In this document: piece by piece, positions 13,701 through 27,166 of the stretch
Layout: each line of letters opens with the position of its first letter
Numbering within the stretch: the first letter of the stretch is position 1
Origin: Viola odorata
Lineage: Eukaryota; Streptophyta; Magnoliopsida; Malpighiales; Violaceae
NCBI GenBank assembly: GCA_963691705.1
Contig: OY829541.1
Span: 16,238,564-16,302,563, forward strand
Length of the DNA: 64,000 nucleotides
Direction of reading: 5' to 3'
Notes under the pieces: model-generated
The model's input: the letters and a program-made list of their open reading frames with translations, nothing else
The model's database searches: none
What the model was told of the DNA's origin: nothing
Position numbers and translations under genes: made by a program

Positions 13701-16390
13701 AATTTCAATTTCTAGACCATGCCCAACGGCATGTCAAATTTCAATTTCTAATCCATGCCCAAACGACATGTCAATTTCATAATTTCAATTTCTAAACCAT
13801 GCCCAACGGCATGTCAAATTTCAATTTCAATTTCTAGACCATGCCCAACGGCATGTCAAATTTCAATTTCTAATCCATGCCCAAACGACATGTCAATTTC
13901 ATAATTTCAATTTCTAAACCATGCCCAACGGCATGTCAACTTTCAATTTCAATTTCTAGACCATGCCCAATCGGCATGTCGAATTTCATAACTTCAATTT
14001 CTAAACCATGCCCAACGGCATGTCAAATTTCAATTTCTAATCCATGCCCAAACGGCATGTCAATTTCATAATTTCAATTTCTAAGCCATGCCCAACGGCA
14101 TGTCCAATTTCAATTTCTAATCCATGCCCAATCGGCATGTCGAATTTCATAACTTCAATTTCTAAACCATGCCCAACGGCATGTCAAATTTCTATTTCAA
14201 TTTCTAGATCATGCCCAACGGCATGTGAAATTTCAATTTCTAATCCATGCCCAAACGACATGTCAATTTCATAATTTCAATTTCTAAGCCATGCCCAACG
14301 GCATGTCAACTTTCAATTTCAATTTCTAGACCATGCCCGACGGCATGTCAACTTTCAATTTCAATTTCTAGACCATGCCCAATGGCATGTCAAATTTTAA
14401 TTTCAATTTCTAGACCATGCCCAACGGCATGTCACATTCCAATTTATAATCCATGCCCAAACGGCATGTCAATTTCATAATTTCAATTTCTAAACCATGC
14501 CCAATCGGCATGTCAAATTTCAATTTCTAATCCATGCCCAAACGGCATGTCAATTTCATAATTTCAATTTCTAAACCATGCCCAATCGGCATGTCAAATT
14601 TCAATTTCTAATCCATGCCCAAACGGCATGCCAATTTCATAATTTCAATTTCTAAACCATGCCCAACGGCATGTCAACTTTCAATTTCAATTTCTAGACC
14701 ATGCCTAATCGGCATGTTGAATTTCATAACTTCAATTTCTAAACCAAGCCCAACGGCATGTCAAATTTCAATTTCAATTTCTAGACCATGCCCAATCGGC
14801 ATGTCAAATTTCAATTTCAATTTCTAGACCATGCCCAACGGCATGTCAAATTTCAATTTCAATTTCTAGACCATGCGCAACGGCATGTCACACTCCAATT
14901 TCTAATCCATGCCCAAACGACATGTCAATTTCATAATTCCAATTTCTAAACCATCCCCAATCGGCATGTCAAATTTCAATTTCTAATCCATGCCCAAACG
15001 GCATGTCAATTTCATAATTTCAATTTCTAAACCATGCCCAACGGCATGTCAACTTTCAATTTCAATTTCTAGACCATGCCCAATCGGCATGTCGAATTTC
15101 ATAACTTCAATTTCCAAACCATGCCCAACGGCATGTCAAATTTCAATTTCAATTTCTAGACCATGCCCAACGGCATGTCAAATTTCAATTTCTAATCCAT
15201 GCCCAAACGGCATGTCAATTTCATAATTTCATATTCTAAGCCATGCCCAACGGCATGTCCAATTTCAATTTCTAATCCATGCCCAATCGGCATGTCGAAT
15301 TTCATAACTTCAATTTCTAAACCATGCCCAACGGCATGTCAAATTTCAATTTCTAATCCATGCCCAAACGGCATGTCAATTTCATAATGTCAATTTCTAA
15401 ACCATGCCCAATCGGAATGTCAAATTTCAATTTCTAATCCATGCCCAAACGGCATGTCAATTTCATAATTTCAATTTCTAAACCATGCCCAACGGCATGT
15501 CAAATTTCAATTTCAATTTCTAGACCATGCCCAATCGGCATGTCAAATTTCATAACTTCAATTTCTAAACCATGCCCAACGGCATGTCAAATTTCACTTT
15601 CAATTTCTAGACCATGCCCAACGGCATGTCAAATTTAAATTTCAATTTCTAGACCATGCGCAACGGCATGTCACACTCCAATTTCTAATCCATGCCCAAA
15701 CGACATGTCAATTTCATAATTCCAATTTCTAAACCATCCCCAATCGGCATGTCAAATTTCAATTTCTAATCCATGCCCAAACGGCATGTCAATTTCATAA
15801 TTTCAATTTCTAAACCATGCCCAACGGCATGTCAACTTTCAATTTCAATTTCTAGACCATGCCCAATCGGCATGTCGAATTTCATAACTTCAATTTCCAA
15901 ACCATGCCCAACGGCATGTCAAATTTCAATTTCAATTTCTAGACCATGCCCAACGGCATGTCCAATTTCAATTTCTAATCCATGCCCAATCGGCATGTTG
16001 AATTTCATAACTTCAATTTCTAAACCATGCCCAACGGCATGTCAAATTTCAATTTCAATTTCTAGACCATGCCCAACGGCATGTCAAATTTCAATTTCTA
16101 ATCCATGCCCAAACGGCATGTCAATTTCATAATTTCAATTTCTAAGCCATGCCCAACGGCATGTCAACTTTCAATTTCAATTTCTAGACCATGCCCGACG
16201 GCATGTCAACTTTCAATTTCAATTTCTAGACCATGCCCAATCGGCATGTCAAATTTCAATTTCAATTTCTAGACCATGCCCAACGGCATGTCACATTCCA
16301 ATTTCTAATCCATGCCCAAACGACATGTCAATTTCATAATTTCAATTTCTAAACCATGCCCAATGGCATGTCAAATTTCAATTTCAATTT
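10785..16390 (+). repeat. Rearranged copies of the 2272-bp family
   Basis: Segments of the 2272-bp unit reappear at changed spacing. 11618, 11827 and 12069 match 8513, 8722 and 8964 (offset 3105). 13877-14827 matches 9628-10580 (offset 4249). 14990, 15199, 15441 and 15773 match 8513, 8722, 8964 and 9296 (offset 6477). Between them, 12069, 12765 and 13097 start three closely similar shorter units. The domain looks like the same unit shuffled by repeated deletion and duplication. Confidence 0.85.
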
Positions 16391-18727
16391 CTAAACCATG
16401 CCCAATCGCATGTCATATTCCAATTCCTAATCCATGCCCAAACGACATGTCAATTTCATAATTTCAATTTCTAAACCATGCCCAATCAGCATCTCAAATT
16501 TTAATTTCTAAACCATGCCCAAACGGCATGTCAATTTCATAATTTCAATTTCTAAACCATGCCCAACGGCATGTCAACTTTCAATTTCAATTTCTAGATC
16601 ATGCCCAATCGGCATGTCGAATTTCATAACTTCAATTTCCAAACCATGCCCAACGGCATATCAAATTTCAATTTCAATTTCTAGACCATGCCCAATCGGC
16701 ATGTCAAATTTCATAACTTCAATTTCTAAACCATGCCCAACGACATGTAAAATTTCAATTTCAATTTCTAGACCATGCCCAACGGCATGTCAAATTTCAA
16801 TTTCAATTTCTAGACCATGCCCAACGGCATGTCACACTCCAATTTCTAATCTATGCCCAAACGGCATGTCAATTTCATAATTTCAATTTCTAAGCCATGC
16901 CCAACGGCATGTCAACTTTCAATTTCAATTTCTAAACCATGCCCAACGGCATGTCAAATTTCATAACTTCAATTTCTAAACCATGCCCAACGGCATGTCA
17001 AATTTCAATTTCAATTTCTAGACCATGCCCAATCGGATGTCAAATTTCATAACTTCAATTTCTAAACCATGCCCAACGGCATGTCAAATTTCACTTTCAA
17101 TTTCTAGACCATGCCCAACGGCATGTCAAATTTCAATTTCAATTTCTAGACCATGCGCAACGGCATGTCACACTACAATTTCTAATCCATGCCGAAATGA
17201 CATGTCAATTTCATAATTTCAATTTCTAAACCATGCCCAACGGCATGTCAAATTTCAATTTCAATTTCTAGACCATGCCCAACGGCATGTCACATTCCAA
17301 TTCCAAATCCATGCCCAAACGACATGTCAATTTCATAATTTCAATTTCTAAACCATGCCCAATCGGCATCTCAAATTTTAATTTCTAATCCATGCCCAAA
17401 CGGCATGTCAATTTCATAATTTCAATTCCTAAACCATGCCCAACGGCATGTCAACTTTCAATTTCAATTTCTAGACCATGCCCAATCGGCATGTCGAATT
17501 TCATAACTTCAATTTCCAAACCATGCCCAACCGGCATGTCAAATTTCAATTTCAATTTCTAAACCATGCCCAATCGCATGTCATATTCCAATTCCTAATC
17601 CATGCCCAAACGACATGTCAATTTCATAATTTCAATTTCTAAACCATGCCCAATCAGCATCTCAAATTTTAATTTCTAAACCATGCCCAAACGGCATGTC
17701 AATTTCATAATTTCAATTTCTAAACCATGCCCAACGGCATGTCAACTTTCAATTTCAATTTCTAGATCATGCCCAATCGGCATGTCGAATTTCATAACTT
17801 CAATTTCCAAACCATGCCCAACGGCATATCAAATTTCAATTTCAATTTCTAGACCATGCCCAATCGGCATGTCAAATTTCATAACTTCAATTTCTAAACC
17901 ATGCCCAACGACATGTAAAATTTCAATTTCAATTTCTAGACCATGCCCAACGGCATGTCAAATTTCAATTTCAATTTCTAGACCATGCCCAACGGCATGT
18001 CACACTCCAATTTCTAATCTATGCCCAAACGGCATGTCAATTTCATAATTTCAATTTCTAAGCCATGCCCAACGGCATGTCAACTTTCAATTTCAATTTC
18101 TAAACCATGCCCAACGGCATGTCAAATTTCATAACTTCAATTTCTAAACCATGCCCAACGGCATGTCAAATTTCAATTTCAATTTCTAGACCATGCCCAA
18201 TCGGCATGTCAAATTTCATAACTTCAATTTCTAAACCATGCCCAACGGCATGTCAAATTTCACTTTCAATTTCTAGACCATGCCCAACGGCATGTCAAAT
18301 TTCAATTTCAATTTCTAGACCATGCGCAACGGCATGTCACACTACAATTTCTAATCCATGCCGAAATGACATGTCAATTTCATAATTTCAATTTCTAAAC
18401 CATGCCCAACGGCATGTCAAATTTCAATTTCAATTTCTAGACCATGCCCAACGGCATGTCACATTCCAATTCCTAATCCATGCCCAAACGACATGTCAAT
18501 TTCATAATTTCAATTTCTAAACCATGCCCAATCGGCATCTCAAATTTTAATTTCTAATCCATGCCCAAACGGCATGTCAATTTCATAATTTCAATTCCTA
18601 AACCATGCCCAACGGCATGTCAACTTTCAATTTCAATTTCTAGACCATGCCCAATCGGCATGTCGAATTTCATAACTTCAATTTCCAAACCATGCCCAAC
18701 CGGCATGTCAAATTTCAATTTCAATTT
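16391..18727 (+). repeat. 1168-bp higher-order repeat, two tandem copies
   Basis: 16391-17558 and 17559-18727 align end to end with an offset of 1168 bp. The offset becomes 1169 after a one-base loss in the first copy near 17036 (AATCGGATGT against AATCGGCATGT). Both copies start with the unusual CCCAATCGCATGTCATATTCC monomer and end in CCCAACCGGCATG. The copies meet without any spacer. Confidence 0.92.
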
Positions 18728-20058
18728 CTAGACCATGCCCAACGGCATGTCACATTCCAATTTCAATTTCTAGACCATGCCCAACGGCATGTCAAATTTT
18801 AATTTCAATTTCTAGACCATGCCCAACGGCATGTCACATTCCAATTTATAATCCATGCCCAAACGGCATGTCAATTTCATAAGTTCAATTTCTAAACCAT
18901 GCCCAATCGGCATGTCAAATTTCAATTTCTAATCCATGCCAAAACGTCATGTCAATTTCATAATTTCAATTTCTAAACCATGCCCAACGGCATGTCAACT
19001 TTCAATTTCAATTTCTAGACCATGCCCAATCGACATGTTGAATTTCATAACTTCAATTTCTAAACCATGCCCAACGGCATGTCAAATTTCAATTTCAATT
19101 TCTAGACCATGCCCAATCGGCATGTCAAATTTCATAACTTCAATTTCTAAACCATGCCCAACGGCATGTCAAATTTCACTTTCAATTTCTAGACCATGCC
19201 CAACGGCATGTCAAATTTCAATTTCAATTTCTAGACCATGCGCAACGGCATGTCACACTCCAATTTCTAATCCATGCCCAAACGACATGTCAATTTCATA
19301 ATTCCAATTTCTAAACCATCCCCAATCGGCATGTCAAATTTCAATTTCTAATCCATGCCCAAACGGCATTTCAATTTCATAATTTCAATTTCTAAACCAT
19401 GCCCAACGGCATGTCAACTTTCAATTTCAATTTCTAGACCATGCCCAATCGGCATGTCGAATTTCATAACTTCAATTTCCAAACCATGCCCAACGGCATG
19501 TCAAATTTAAATTTCAATTTCTAGACCATGCCCAACGGCATGTCCAATTTCAATTTCTAATCCATGCCCAATCGGCATGTCGAATTTCATAACTTCAATT
19601 TCTAAACCATGCCCAACGGCATGTCAAATTTCAATTTCAATTTCTAGACCATGCCCAATCGGCATGTCAAATTTCAATTTCAATTTCTAATCCATGCCCA
19701 AACGACATGTCAATTTCATAATTTCAATTTCTAAACAATGCCCAATCGGCATGTCAAATTTCAATTTCTAATCCATGCCCAAACGACATGTCAATTTCAT
19801 AATTTCAATTTCTAAACAATGCCCAATCGGCATGTCAAATTTCAATTTCTAATCCATGCCCAAACGACATGTCAATTTCATAATTTCAATTTCTAAACCA
19901 TGCCCAACGGCATGTCAAATTTCAATTTCAATTTCTAGACCATGCCCAATAGCATGTCACATTCCAATTCCTAATCCATGCCCAAACGACATGTCAATTT
20001 CATAATTTCAATTTCTAAACCATGCCCAATCGGCATCTCAAATTTTAATTTCTAAACC
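18728..20058 (+). repeat. Mixed satellite segment between two HOR domains
   Basis: Monomers here have no obvious adjacent tandem partner. Parts resemble 2340-2880 and 4560-5110 (CACATTCCAATTTATAATCC, CCATCCCCAATCGG), and the last part shows CTAAACAATGCCC twice with a period of about 81 bp. No unique sequence is present. Confidence 0.8.
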
Positions 20059-23000
20059 ATGCCCAAATGGCATGTCAATTTCATAATTTCAATTTCTAAA
20101 CCATGCCCAACGGCATGTCAACTTTCAATTTCAATTTCTAGACCATGCCCAATCGGCATGTCGAATTTCATAACTTCAATTTCCAAACCATGCCCAACGG
20201 CATATCAAATTTCAATTTCAATTTCTAGACCATGCCCAATCGGCATGTCAAATTTCATAACTTCAATTTCTAAACCATGCCCAGCGACATGTAAAATTTC
20301 AATTTCAATTTCTAGACCATGCCCAACGGCATGTCAAATTTCAATTTCAATTTCTAAACCATGCCCAACGGCATGTCACACTCCAATTTCTAATCCATGC
20401 CCAAACGACATGTCAATTTCATAATTTCAATTTCTAAACCATGCCCAATCGACATGTCAAATTTCAATTTCTAATCCATGCCCAAACGGCATGTCAAATT
20501 TATCATTTCAATTTCTAAACCAGGCCCAACGACATGTCAACTTTCAATTTCAATTTCTAGACCATGCCCAATCGGCATGTCGAATTTTATAACTTCAATT
20601 TCTAAACCATGCCCAACGGCATGTCAAATTTCAATTTCAATTTCTAGACCATGCCCAACGGCATGTCACACTCCAATTTCTAATCCATGCCCAAACGGCA
20701 TGTCAATTTCATAATTTCAATTTCTAGACCATGCCCAACGGCATGTCAAATTTCAATTCTAATCCATGCCCAAACGGCATGTCAATTTCATAATTTCAAT
20801 TTCTAAGCCACGCCCAACGGCATGCCAACTTTCAATTTCAATTTCTAGACCATGCCCAATCGGCATGTCGAATTTCATAACTTCAATTTCTTAACCATGC
20901 CCAACGGCATGTCAAATTTGAATTTCAATTTTTATACCATGCCCGGCGGCATGCCAAATTTCAATTTCTAATCCATGCCCAAACGGCATGTTAATTTCAT
21001 AATTTCAATTTCTAAGCCATGCCCAACGGCATGTCAACTTTCAATTTCAAGTTCTAGACCATTCCCGACGGCATGTCAACTTTCAATTTCAATTTCTAGA
21101 CCATGCCCAATCGGCATGTCAAATTTCAATTTCAATTTCTAGACCATGCCCAACGGCATGTCGAATTTCAATTTCAATTTCTAGACCAAGCCCAACGACT
21201 TGTCACACTTCAATTTCTAATCCATGCCGCCGGGCATGTCAATTTCATAATTTCAATTTCTAAACCATGCCCAATCGGCATGTCAAATTTCAATTTCTAA
21301 TCCATGCCCAAACGGCATGTCAATTTCATAATTTCAATTTCTAAACCATGCCCAACGGAATGTCAACTTTCAATTTCAATTTCTAGACCATGCCCAATCG
21401 GCATGTCAAATTTCAATTTCAATTTCTAGACCATGCCCAACGGCATGTCAAATTTCAATTTCAATTTCTAGACCATGCCCAACGGCTTGTCACACTCCAA
21501 TTTCTAATCCATGCCCAAACGGCATGTCAATTTCTTAATTTCAATTTCTAAACCATGCCCAATCGGCATGTCAAATGTCAATTTCTAATCCATGCCCAAA
21601 TGGCATGTCAACTTTCAACTTCAATTTCTAAACCATGCCCAACGGCATGTCAAATTTCAATTTCAATTTCTAGACCATGCCTAGCGGCATGTCACATTCC
21701 AATTTCTAATCCATGCCCAAACGGCATGTCAATTTCATAATTTCAATTTCTAAGCCATGCCCAACGGCATGTTAACTGTCAATTTCAATTTCTAGACCAT
21801 TCCCGACGGCATGTCAACTTTCAATTTCAATTTCTAGACCATGCCCAATCGGCATGTCAAATTACAATTTCAATTTCTAGACCATGCCCAACGGCATGTC
21901 AAATTTCAATTTCAATTTCTAGACCATGCCCAACGGCTTATCACACTCCAATTTCTAATCCATGCCCAAACGGCATGTCAATTTCTTAATTTCAATTTCT
22001 AAACCATGCCCAATCGGCATGTCAAATTTCAATTTCTAATCCATGCCCAAACGACATGTCAATTTCATAATTTCAATTTCTAAACCATGCCCAACGGAAT
22101 GTCAACTTTCAATTTCAATTTCTAGACCATGCCCAATCGGCATGTCGAATTTTATTACTTCAATATCTAAACCATGCCCAACGGCATGTCAAATTTCAAT
22201 TTCAATTTCTAGACCATGCCCAACTGCATGTCACACTCCAATTTCTAATCCATGCCCAAACGGCATGTCAATTTCATAATTTCAATTTCTATACCATGCC
22301 CAATCGGCATGTCAAATTTCAATTTCTAATCCATGGCCAAATGGCATGTCAATTTCATAATTTCAATTTCTAAACCATGCCCAACGGCATGTCAACTTTC
22401 AATTTCAATTTCTAAACCATGCCCAACGGCATATCAAATTTCAATTTCAATTTCTAGACCATGCCCAATCGGCATGTCAAATTTCATAACTTCAATTTCT
22501 AAACCATGCCCAACGACATGTAAAATTTCAATTTCAATTTCTAGACCATGCCCAACGGCATGTCAAATTTCAATTTCAATTTCTAAACCATGCCCAACGG
22601 CATGTCACACTCCAATTTCTAATCCATGCCCAAACGACATGTCAATTTCATAATTTCAATTTCTAAACCATGCCCAATCGACATGTCAAATTTCAATTTC
22701 TAATCCACGCCCAAACGGCATGTCAAATTCATCATTTCAATTTCTAAACCAGGCCCAACGACATGTCAACTTTCAATTTCAATTTCTAGACCATGCCCAA
22801 TCGGCATGTCGAATTTTATAACTTCAATTTCTAAACCATGCCCAACGGCATGTCAAATTTCAATTTCAATTTCTAGACCATGCCCAACGGCATGTCACAC
22901 TCCAATTTCTAATCCATGCCCAAACGGCATGTCAATTTCATAATTTCAATTTCTAGACCATGCCCAACGGCATGTCAAATTTCAATTCTAATCCATGCCC

Positions 23001-24232
23001 AAACGGCATGTCAATTTCATAATTTCAATTTCTAAGCCACGCCCAACGGCATGCCAACTTTCAATTTCAATTTCTAGACCATGCCCAATCGGCATGTCGA
23101 ATTTCATAACTTCAATTTCTAAACCATGCCCAACGGCATGTCAAATTTGAATTTCAATTTTTATACCATGCCCGGCGGCATGCCAAATTTCAATTTCTAA
23201 TCCATGCCCAAACGGCATGTCAATTTCATAATTTCAATTTCTAAGCCATGCCCAACGGCATGTCAACTTTCAATTTCAAGTTCTAGACCATTCCCGACGG
23301 CATGTCAACTTTCAATTTCAATTTCTAGACCATGCCCAATCGGCATGTCAAATTTCAATTTCAATTTCTAGACCATGCCCAACGGCTTGTCACACTCCAA
23401 TTTCTAATCCATGCCCAAACGGCATGTCAATTTCTTAATTTCAATTTCTAAACCATGCCCAATCGGCATGTCAAATGTCAATTTCTAATCCATGCCCAAA
23501 TGGCATGTCAACTTTCAACTTCAATTTCTAAACCATGCCCAACGGCATGTCAAATTTCAATTTCAATTTCTAGACCATGCCTAGCGGCATGTCACATTCC
23601 AATTTCTAATCCATGCCCAAACGGCATGTCAATTTCATAATTTCAATTTCTAAGCCATGCCCAACGGCATGTTAACTGTCAATTTCAATTTCTAGACCAT
23701 TCCCGACGGCATGTCAACTTTCAATTTCAATTTCTAGACCATGCCCAATCGGCATGTCAAATTTCAATTTCAATTTCTAGACCATGCCCAACGGCATGTC
23801 AAATTTCAATTTCAATTTCTAGACCATGCCCAACGGCTTATCACACTCCAATTTCTAATCCATGCCCAAACGGCATGTCAATTTCTTAATTTCAATTTCT
23901 AAACCATGCCCAATCGGCATGTCAAATTTCAATTTCTAATCCATCCCCAAACGGCATGTCAATTTCATAATTTCAATTTCTAAACCATGCCCAACGGAAT
24001 GTCAACTTTCAATTTCAATTTCTAGACCATGCCCAATCGGCATGTCGAATTTTATTACTTCAATATCTAAACCATGCCCAACGGCATGTCAAATTTCAAT
24101 TTCAATTTCTAGACCATGCCCAACTGCATGTCACACTCCAATTTCTAATCCATGCCCAAACGGCATGTCAATTTCATAATTTCAATTTCTATACCATGCC
24201 CAATCGGCATGTCAAATTTCAATTTCTAATCC
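20059..24232 (+). repeat. 2274-bp unit and its 1900-bp shortened copy
   Basis: 20059-22332 recurs as 22333-24232. The offset is 2274 bp at the start, falls to 2229 bp after loss of one 45-bp monomer (landmark 20478/22707), and falls to 1900 bp after a further 329-bp loss (21555/23455). Shared signatures are AGGCCCAACGACATG, GCCACGCCCAACGG, TTTTTATACC before CCCGGCGG, and CCTAGCGGCATG. The start (20059-20550) also matches 910-1400, offset 19149. Confidence 0.9.
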
Positions 24233-24483
24233 ATGGCCAAATGGCATGTCAATTTCATAATTTCAATTTCTAAACCATGCCCAACGGCATGTCAACTTTC
24301 AATTTCAATTTCTAGACCATGCCCAATCGGCATGTCGAATTTTATTACTTCAATATCTAAACCATGCCCAACGGCATGTCAAATTTCAATTTCAATTTCT
24401 AGACCATGCCCAACTGCATGTCACACTCCAATTTCTAATCCATGCCCAAACGGCATGTCAATTTCATAATTTCAATTTCTATA

Positions 24484-24520
24484 CCATGCCCAATCGGCAT
24501 GTCAAAATTCAATTTCTAAT
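24484..24520 (+). repeat. Representative 37-bp short monomer (AATCGG core)
   Basis: Short class with the five-base loop CAATC, ending TCTAAT. It closes the 290-bp heptamer unit and is directly followed by the next 44-bp monomer. This copy has a small variant in its tail (AAAATTC). Confidence 0.92.
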
Positions 24521-27166
24521 CCATGGCCAAATGGCATGTCAATTTCATAATTTCAATTTCTAAACCATGCCCAACGGCATGTCAACTTTCAATTTCAATT
24601 TCTAGACCATGCCCAATCGGCATGTCGAATTTCATAACTTCAATTTCTAAACCATGCCCAACGGCATGTCAAATTTCAATTTCAATTTCTAGACCAAGCC
24701 CAACGGCATGTCCAATTTCAATTTCTAATCCATGGCCAAATGGCATGTCAATTTCATAATTTCAATTTCTAAACCATGCCCAACGGCATGTCAACTTTCA
24801 ATTTCAATTTCTAGACCATGCCCAATCGGCATGTCGAATTTCATAACTTCAATTTCTAAACCATGCCCAACGGCATGTCAAATTTCAATTTCAATTTCTA
24901 GACCATGCCCAACGGCTTATCACACTCCAATTTCTAATCCATGCCCAAACGGCATGTCAATTTCTTAATTTCAATTTCTAAACCATGCCCAATCGGCATG
25001 TCAAATTTCAATTTCTAATCCATGCCCAAACGGCATGTCAATTTCATAATTTCAATTTCTAAACCATGCCCAACGGAATGTCAATTTCAATTTCTAGACC
25101 ATGCCCAACTGCATGTCACACTCCAATTTCTAATCCATGCCCAAACGGCATGTCAATTTCATAATTTCAATTTCTAAACCATGCCCAATCGGCATGTCAA
25201 ATTTCAATTTCTAATCCATGGCCAAATGGCATGTCAATTTCATAATTTCAATTTCTAAACCATGCCCAACGGCATGTCAACTTTCAATTTCAATTTCTAG
25301 ACCATGCCCAATCGGCATGTCGAATTTTATTACTTCAATATCTAAACCATGCCCAACGGCATGTCAAATTTCAATTTCAATTTCTAGACCATGCCCAACT
25401 GCATGTCACACTCCAATTTCTAATCCATGCCCAAACGGCATGTCAATTTCATAATTTCAATTTCTATACCATGCCCAATCGGCATGTCAAATTTCAATTT
25501 CTAATCCATGGCCAAATGGCATGTCAATTTCATAATTTCAATTTCTAAACCATGCCCAACGGCATGTCAACTTTCAATTTCAATTTCTAGACCATGCCCA
25601 ATCGGCATGTCGAATTTTATTACTTCAATATCTAAACCATGCCCAACGGCATGTCAAATTTCAATTTCAATTTCTAGACCATGCCCAACTGCATGTCACA
25701 CTCCAATTTCTAATCCATGCCCAAACGGCATGTCAATTTCATAATTTCAATTTCTATACCATGCCCAATCGGCATGTCAAATTTCAATTTCTAATCCATG
25801 GCCAAATGGCATGTCAATTTCATAATTTCAATTTCTAAACCATGCCCAACGGCATGTCAACTTTCAATTTCAATTTCTAGACCATGCCCAATCGGCATGT
25901 CGAATTTTATTACTTCAATATCTAAACCATGCCCAACGGCATGTCAAATTTCAATTTCAATTTCTAGACCATGCCCAACTGCATGTCACACTCCAATTTC
26001 TAATCCATGCCCAAACGGCATGTCAATTTCATAATTTCAATTTCTATACCATGCCCAATCGGCATGTCAAATTTCAATTTCTAATCCATGGCCAAATGGC
26101 ATGTCAATTTCATAATTTCAATTTCTAAACCATGCCCAACGGCATGTCAACTTTCAATTTCAATTTCTAGACCATGCCCAATCGGCATGTCGAATTTCAT
26201 AACTTCAATTTCTAAACCATGCCCAACGGCATGTCAAATTTCAATTTCAATTTCTAGACCAAGCCCAACGGCATGTCCAATTTCAATTTCTAATCCATGG
26301 CCAAATGGCATGTCAATTTCATAATTTCAATTTCTAAACCATGCCCAACGGCATGTCAACTTTCAATTTCAATTTCTAGACCATGCCCAATCGGCATGTC
26401 GAATTTCATAACTTCAATTTCTAAACCATGCCCAACGGCATGTCAAATTTCAATTTCAATTTCTAGACCATGCCCAACGGCTTATCACACTCCAATTTCT
26501 AATCCATGCCCAAACGGCATGTCAATTTCTTAATTTCAATTTCTAAACCATGCCCAATCGGCATGTCAAATTTCAATTTCTAATCCATGCCCAAACGGCA
26601 TGTCAATTTCATAATTTCAATTTCTAAACCATGCCCAACGGAATGTCAACTTTCAATTTCAATTTCTAGACCATGCCCAATCGGCATGTCGAATTTTATT
26701 ACTTCAATATCTAAACCATGCCCAACGGCATGTCAAATTTCAATTTCAATTTCTAGACCATGCCCAACTGCATGTCACACTCCAATTTCTAATCCATGCC
26801 CAAACGGCATGTCAATTTCATAATTTCAATTTCTATACCATGCCCAATCGGCATGTCAAATTTCAATTTCTAATCCATGGCCAAATGGCATGTCAATTTC
26901 ATAATTTCAATTTCTAAACCATGCCCAACGGCATGTCAACTTTCAATTTCAATTTCTAGACCATGCCCAATCGGCATGTCGAATTTTATTACTTCAATAT
27001 CTAAACCATGCCCAACGGCATGTCAAATTTCAATTTCAATTTCTAGACCATGCCCAACTGCATGTCACACTCCAATTTCTAATCCATGCCCAAACGGCAT
27101 GTCAATTTCATAATTTCAATTTCTATACCATGCCCAATCGGCATGTCAAATTTCAATTTCTAATCC

